64,000 nt of DNA, taken from contig JANVFP010000008.1 of NCBI GenBank assembly GCA_027919835.1, forward strand, positions 1,302,001-1,366,000, in the 5' to 3' direction. Source of the DNA: Lentinula raphanica. Lineage: Eukaryota; Basidiomycota; Agaricomycetes; Agaricales; Omphalotaceae. Below the pieces are notes generated by a model, which saw nothing but the letters and a program-made list of their open reading frames with translations, was not told where the DNA came from and did not search any database. The translations under genes were made by a program, and so were the position numbers. This document shows positions 61,635 through 64,000 of the stretch, piece by piece (the first letter of the stretch is position 1; the number at the start of each line of letters is the position of its first letter).

Positions 61635-63685
61635 GTCTCTTCCGTGCTTGTTATCAGGCCTCAGTACTTGAATGTACCTGGAAGCAGAGGAATGCCCTCA
61701 AATGTTTGGTAGACGTGCTGAACACTCTGCATGAAGCGCAAAGTGTAAAACGTAGAACGTGCGGAAGTGGGCCACCGCGCTTCGCGCGTGGCATGTACTC
61801 GTCCGGAATGGAGAAAGTGTTCAGAATCCAGATGCACATGTATAAATAAAGCACAAATATATGGAGTAAAGTGGAACATGAGTACGAGGAGGCAACCAAG
61901 TCAGCCACTAGATGCTGGTAATATTGAGGTATGTTTTGTACAACCATACTTCATGATGAGTGAAGAAAAGTATAAATTGAAGAACATGGAAGTAGTGGGA
62001 TCAGATTCTCGATACGCTAGTACCAAAGCATGGGGCCAATGGGTTGTTGTCATTGGCTGGATAGTGACACAGTGTGTAGAGAGAGCCAAAAGATATTGAC
62101 ATGAGCTAATTGATGAGGATAGTCCTAGCCCTTCAGCTGAGTCTTATCAAAACTTGAGAGTAAATGTTGCCACTACCACCAGCGCTCATGCCACCACACC
62201 CAAGAGGAGGTTTGGGATAGTATTCTTCATGCATCCTCGAGGATGGGATATGATGTTGTTCCAGGAAATCCTTCGCTGATGATGTCCAGGTTCAATGAAT
62301 GGATAAAGGTGAACAAATACTACCAGCGACAGGTTCTTGTTCACGTTGTCTTGTATCGCTGTAATTCAATGTGCAATCGCGTTCCTGCTCCCATTCTCGA
62401 AGTTCACGCTCTCATTCAATCTCACACGAGCGTTGGTCGTCACAGTTGATATATGTTCCTGGACCGGGACACTGGTGATTATGGATCCATCCTGAGGTGC
62501 GACTGTCTATGGAGGGCGAGATGGGAGGCATGGAATGTGCATGTGCATGAACGTCATGTGTCCCAGCCAACTCGTGTAGATTGTGGTGTCTCGAGCGCGA
62601 ACTTCTACAATGCTCACATTCGCAGTCTGAGGGAGGCGGCCCCATACTGTGCAGGACATGTTGCATGGAGGAAGACTTTCCGCATAGTGGTGACCCTGAG
62701 TGGGGCCGAGATGATAGGGAGCTTGTTGGGGAGGAAGATTATAGGAGCGTGTTCACTCATGACTATTATGAAGAGGATGTGAATATGTTGAATATCGTCC
62801 CAGGATCAAGTTCAACATCCTGTTTCTGCAGGTTTCTGCATGCAGAGGAAGATGGTAACCGGTACAATAGAGATAGCGGTGGGTATGAAAGTGAGGTTGT
62901 TAATCCCGCCTGTGAGGGGACCCGGTGTGAGCATATCAAAGAAGCAACATAACAGGCAGAAGAAGAGGCAATGATGAACTTTGAGGTGAACTTAACGAAT
63001 GTTGACAAAGAGTAGCATGTCAGCAAGCACGTGCACAAAGAAAGCGTGACTGAAGTTTCCAGTCCCAATTTGGTGAAAAAAATCCAAAACAGGCAATTTT
63101 TAATGAAACCAAATAAGGCGATTTTTGACAGTTTTCCCACGGCAAACGGGCTATAGGCTGCTATAGGACGATTCCTTCATTCCGGACTCGTAACAGATTG
63201 GAGTGCAGTCTACCAACCGAACAAGATGTATATCAGCAGTTGCATCGTATTATGATCAGATCATATCTCTAGCATCCAATAGACTGTTGAAATCGAACTC
63301 AAATTACTCAATCGTAAGAGTCACCACGTCGAAGATACGGTCATATCTTCTGCTTTGACGCAGACTCAAAGTTGGCCCTAGTAGTTCACCTTAGTTGACC
63401 AGCCTTGAAGCTTGATCACTGGCAGCATGTTGGAGGAGGTGCCACACTTCGAATTTTGTTCGTGAAGAACGCCTGTGGTTCTGACTTCTGAAGCTTGTTA
63501 CCTTTCTACTTCCACGATGTGCGTGTCTTGTTTATCTCATCGCGGAAGCATTGAATTTGCTGCTAATCAAATGTTATCATTAGGTTTTGAATTCTCTCAT
63601 GACTGCTATTCGCTATCTCAGTCTCCATAGTTCCTGCCTATCTTAGTCTTGTTCCCTCCAGGCTCAGTAGGCTGAGATCCGGACA
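61635..63685. other. About 2 kb with an unresolved, possibly spliced gene
   Basis: Several ORFs on both strands overlap at 62.2-63.1 kb. On the minus strand one reads CECEHCRSSRSRHHNLHELA and ends near 62,140 with EEYYPKPPLGCGGMSAGG; on the plus strand 62581-62952 reads EEDFPHSGDPEWGRDDRELV. Neither gives a continuous spliced protein by eye, and none matches a family I know. One of them may be a real lineage-specific gene; I cannot decide the strand. Confidence 0.3.
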
Positions 63686-64000
63686 ATGTCAAGGCTTCCA
63701 GCTCCAGAGAACCCAGTTGCACCTGCAGACACTGTAGATGATGGAGACGAAGACCAGTCCAAGACCAGCTCCCTTGAGATACAACAGCCAGAACTACAGA
63801 AGCGTAAAGGAGTTACGTTCGTCTCGTCGATTAGCAAGGATGAGCCGGAAGTGACAAGGCGAGAGTTGTGGGTATGTAGCAGGCGTTCTCCAACAAGGTT
63901 ATCCCACTCACTGACAATCGTTTTGTGACAGTCTTACTATCGTATGTCTTGATACTGCTATAGTACTCTGATACTCTGGCTAATCCTCTCGAGTCAGTAT
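63686..64000 (+). CDS. Start of an Atg22-like/MFS membrane transporter (partial)
   Basis: Only the cytosolic N-terminus is inside the window. Exon 1 (63686-63871) starts MSRLPAPENPVAPADTVDDG, is acidic, and ends DEPEVTRRELW. After an intron, a 10-nt exon (63932-63941) encodes SYY plus one base, and exon 3 opens at 63998 to give Leu-Tyr. The result ELWSYYLY preceding the first membrane helix is typical of basidiomycete Atg22-like MFS transporters (vacuolar amino acid exporters in yeast). No membrane segment is visible, so the assignment is tentative; another MFS family is possible. Confidence 0.5.

Overview
The window is nuclear DNA from a filamentous basidiomycete, most likely a mushroom-forming agaricomycete. 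Nearly every gene is broken by many short GT-AG introns of about 45-60 nt, genes alternate strands at high density, and the gene set is fungal (EF-3 family ABC ATPase, Zn2Cys6 factor, Pho85-type cyclin, cell-wall-integrity MAPKK, NDR kinase, Met3-type ATP sulfurylase). I see no rRNA, tRNA, CRISPR or recognisable transposon. All gene models were spliced by eye from codon phase and conserved motifs.

0-16.6 kb: 3' end of a DUF7330-like gene; ATP sulfurylase (MET3); KIN17; U2SURP/SR140 spliceosomal protein; TPR phosphatase PP5; a secreted lysozyme/transglycosylase-like protein; a Pcl5/Pas1-type cyclin with a long leader holding an in-frame upstream ORF; a conserved protein of unknown function. 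16.6-26.5 kb is sparser: a Zn2Cys6 factor, an Mkk1/2-type MAPKK and a small unknown protein, separated by 1-2 kb stretches without convincing genes.

26.5-43 kb: N-terminal acetyltransferase NAA50, a two-finger C2H2 factor, DNA ligase I, an unknown protein, BolA (BOL1 type), a second C2H2 factor, an NDR/Cbk1-type kinase that carries a CRIB-like motif, and a homeodomain factor. 43-64 kb: a New1-type EF-3 family ATPase, glycerol-3-phosphate acyltransferase, RRP12, proteasome chaperone PAC2, an FAD monooxygenase, ETF-alpha, PEX5, an unresolved 2 kb, and the start of an Atg22-like transporter.

The genes are not a biosynthetic cluster. Several neighbours are arranged as tight divergent pairs (GPAT/RRP12 about 45 bp apart; ETF-alpha/PEX5 94 bp; MAPKK/unknown 174 bp) or tight convergent pairs (KIN17/U2SURP, LIG1/unknown, RRP12/PAC2, monooxygenase/ETF-alpha, 37-75 bp between stops). 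The most unusual single object is the CRIB-like motif on the NDR kinase; no novel defence or mobile system was found.
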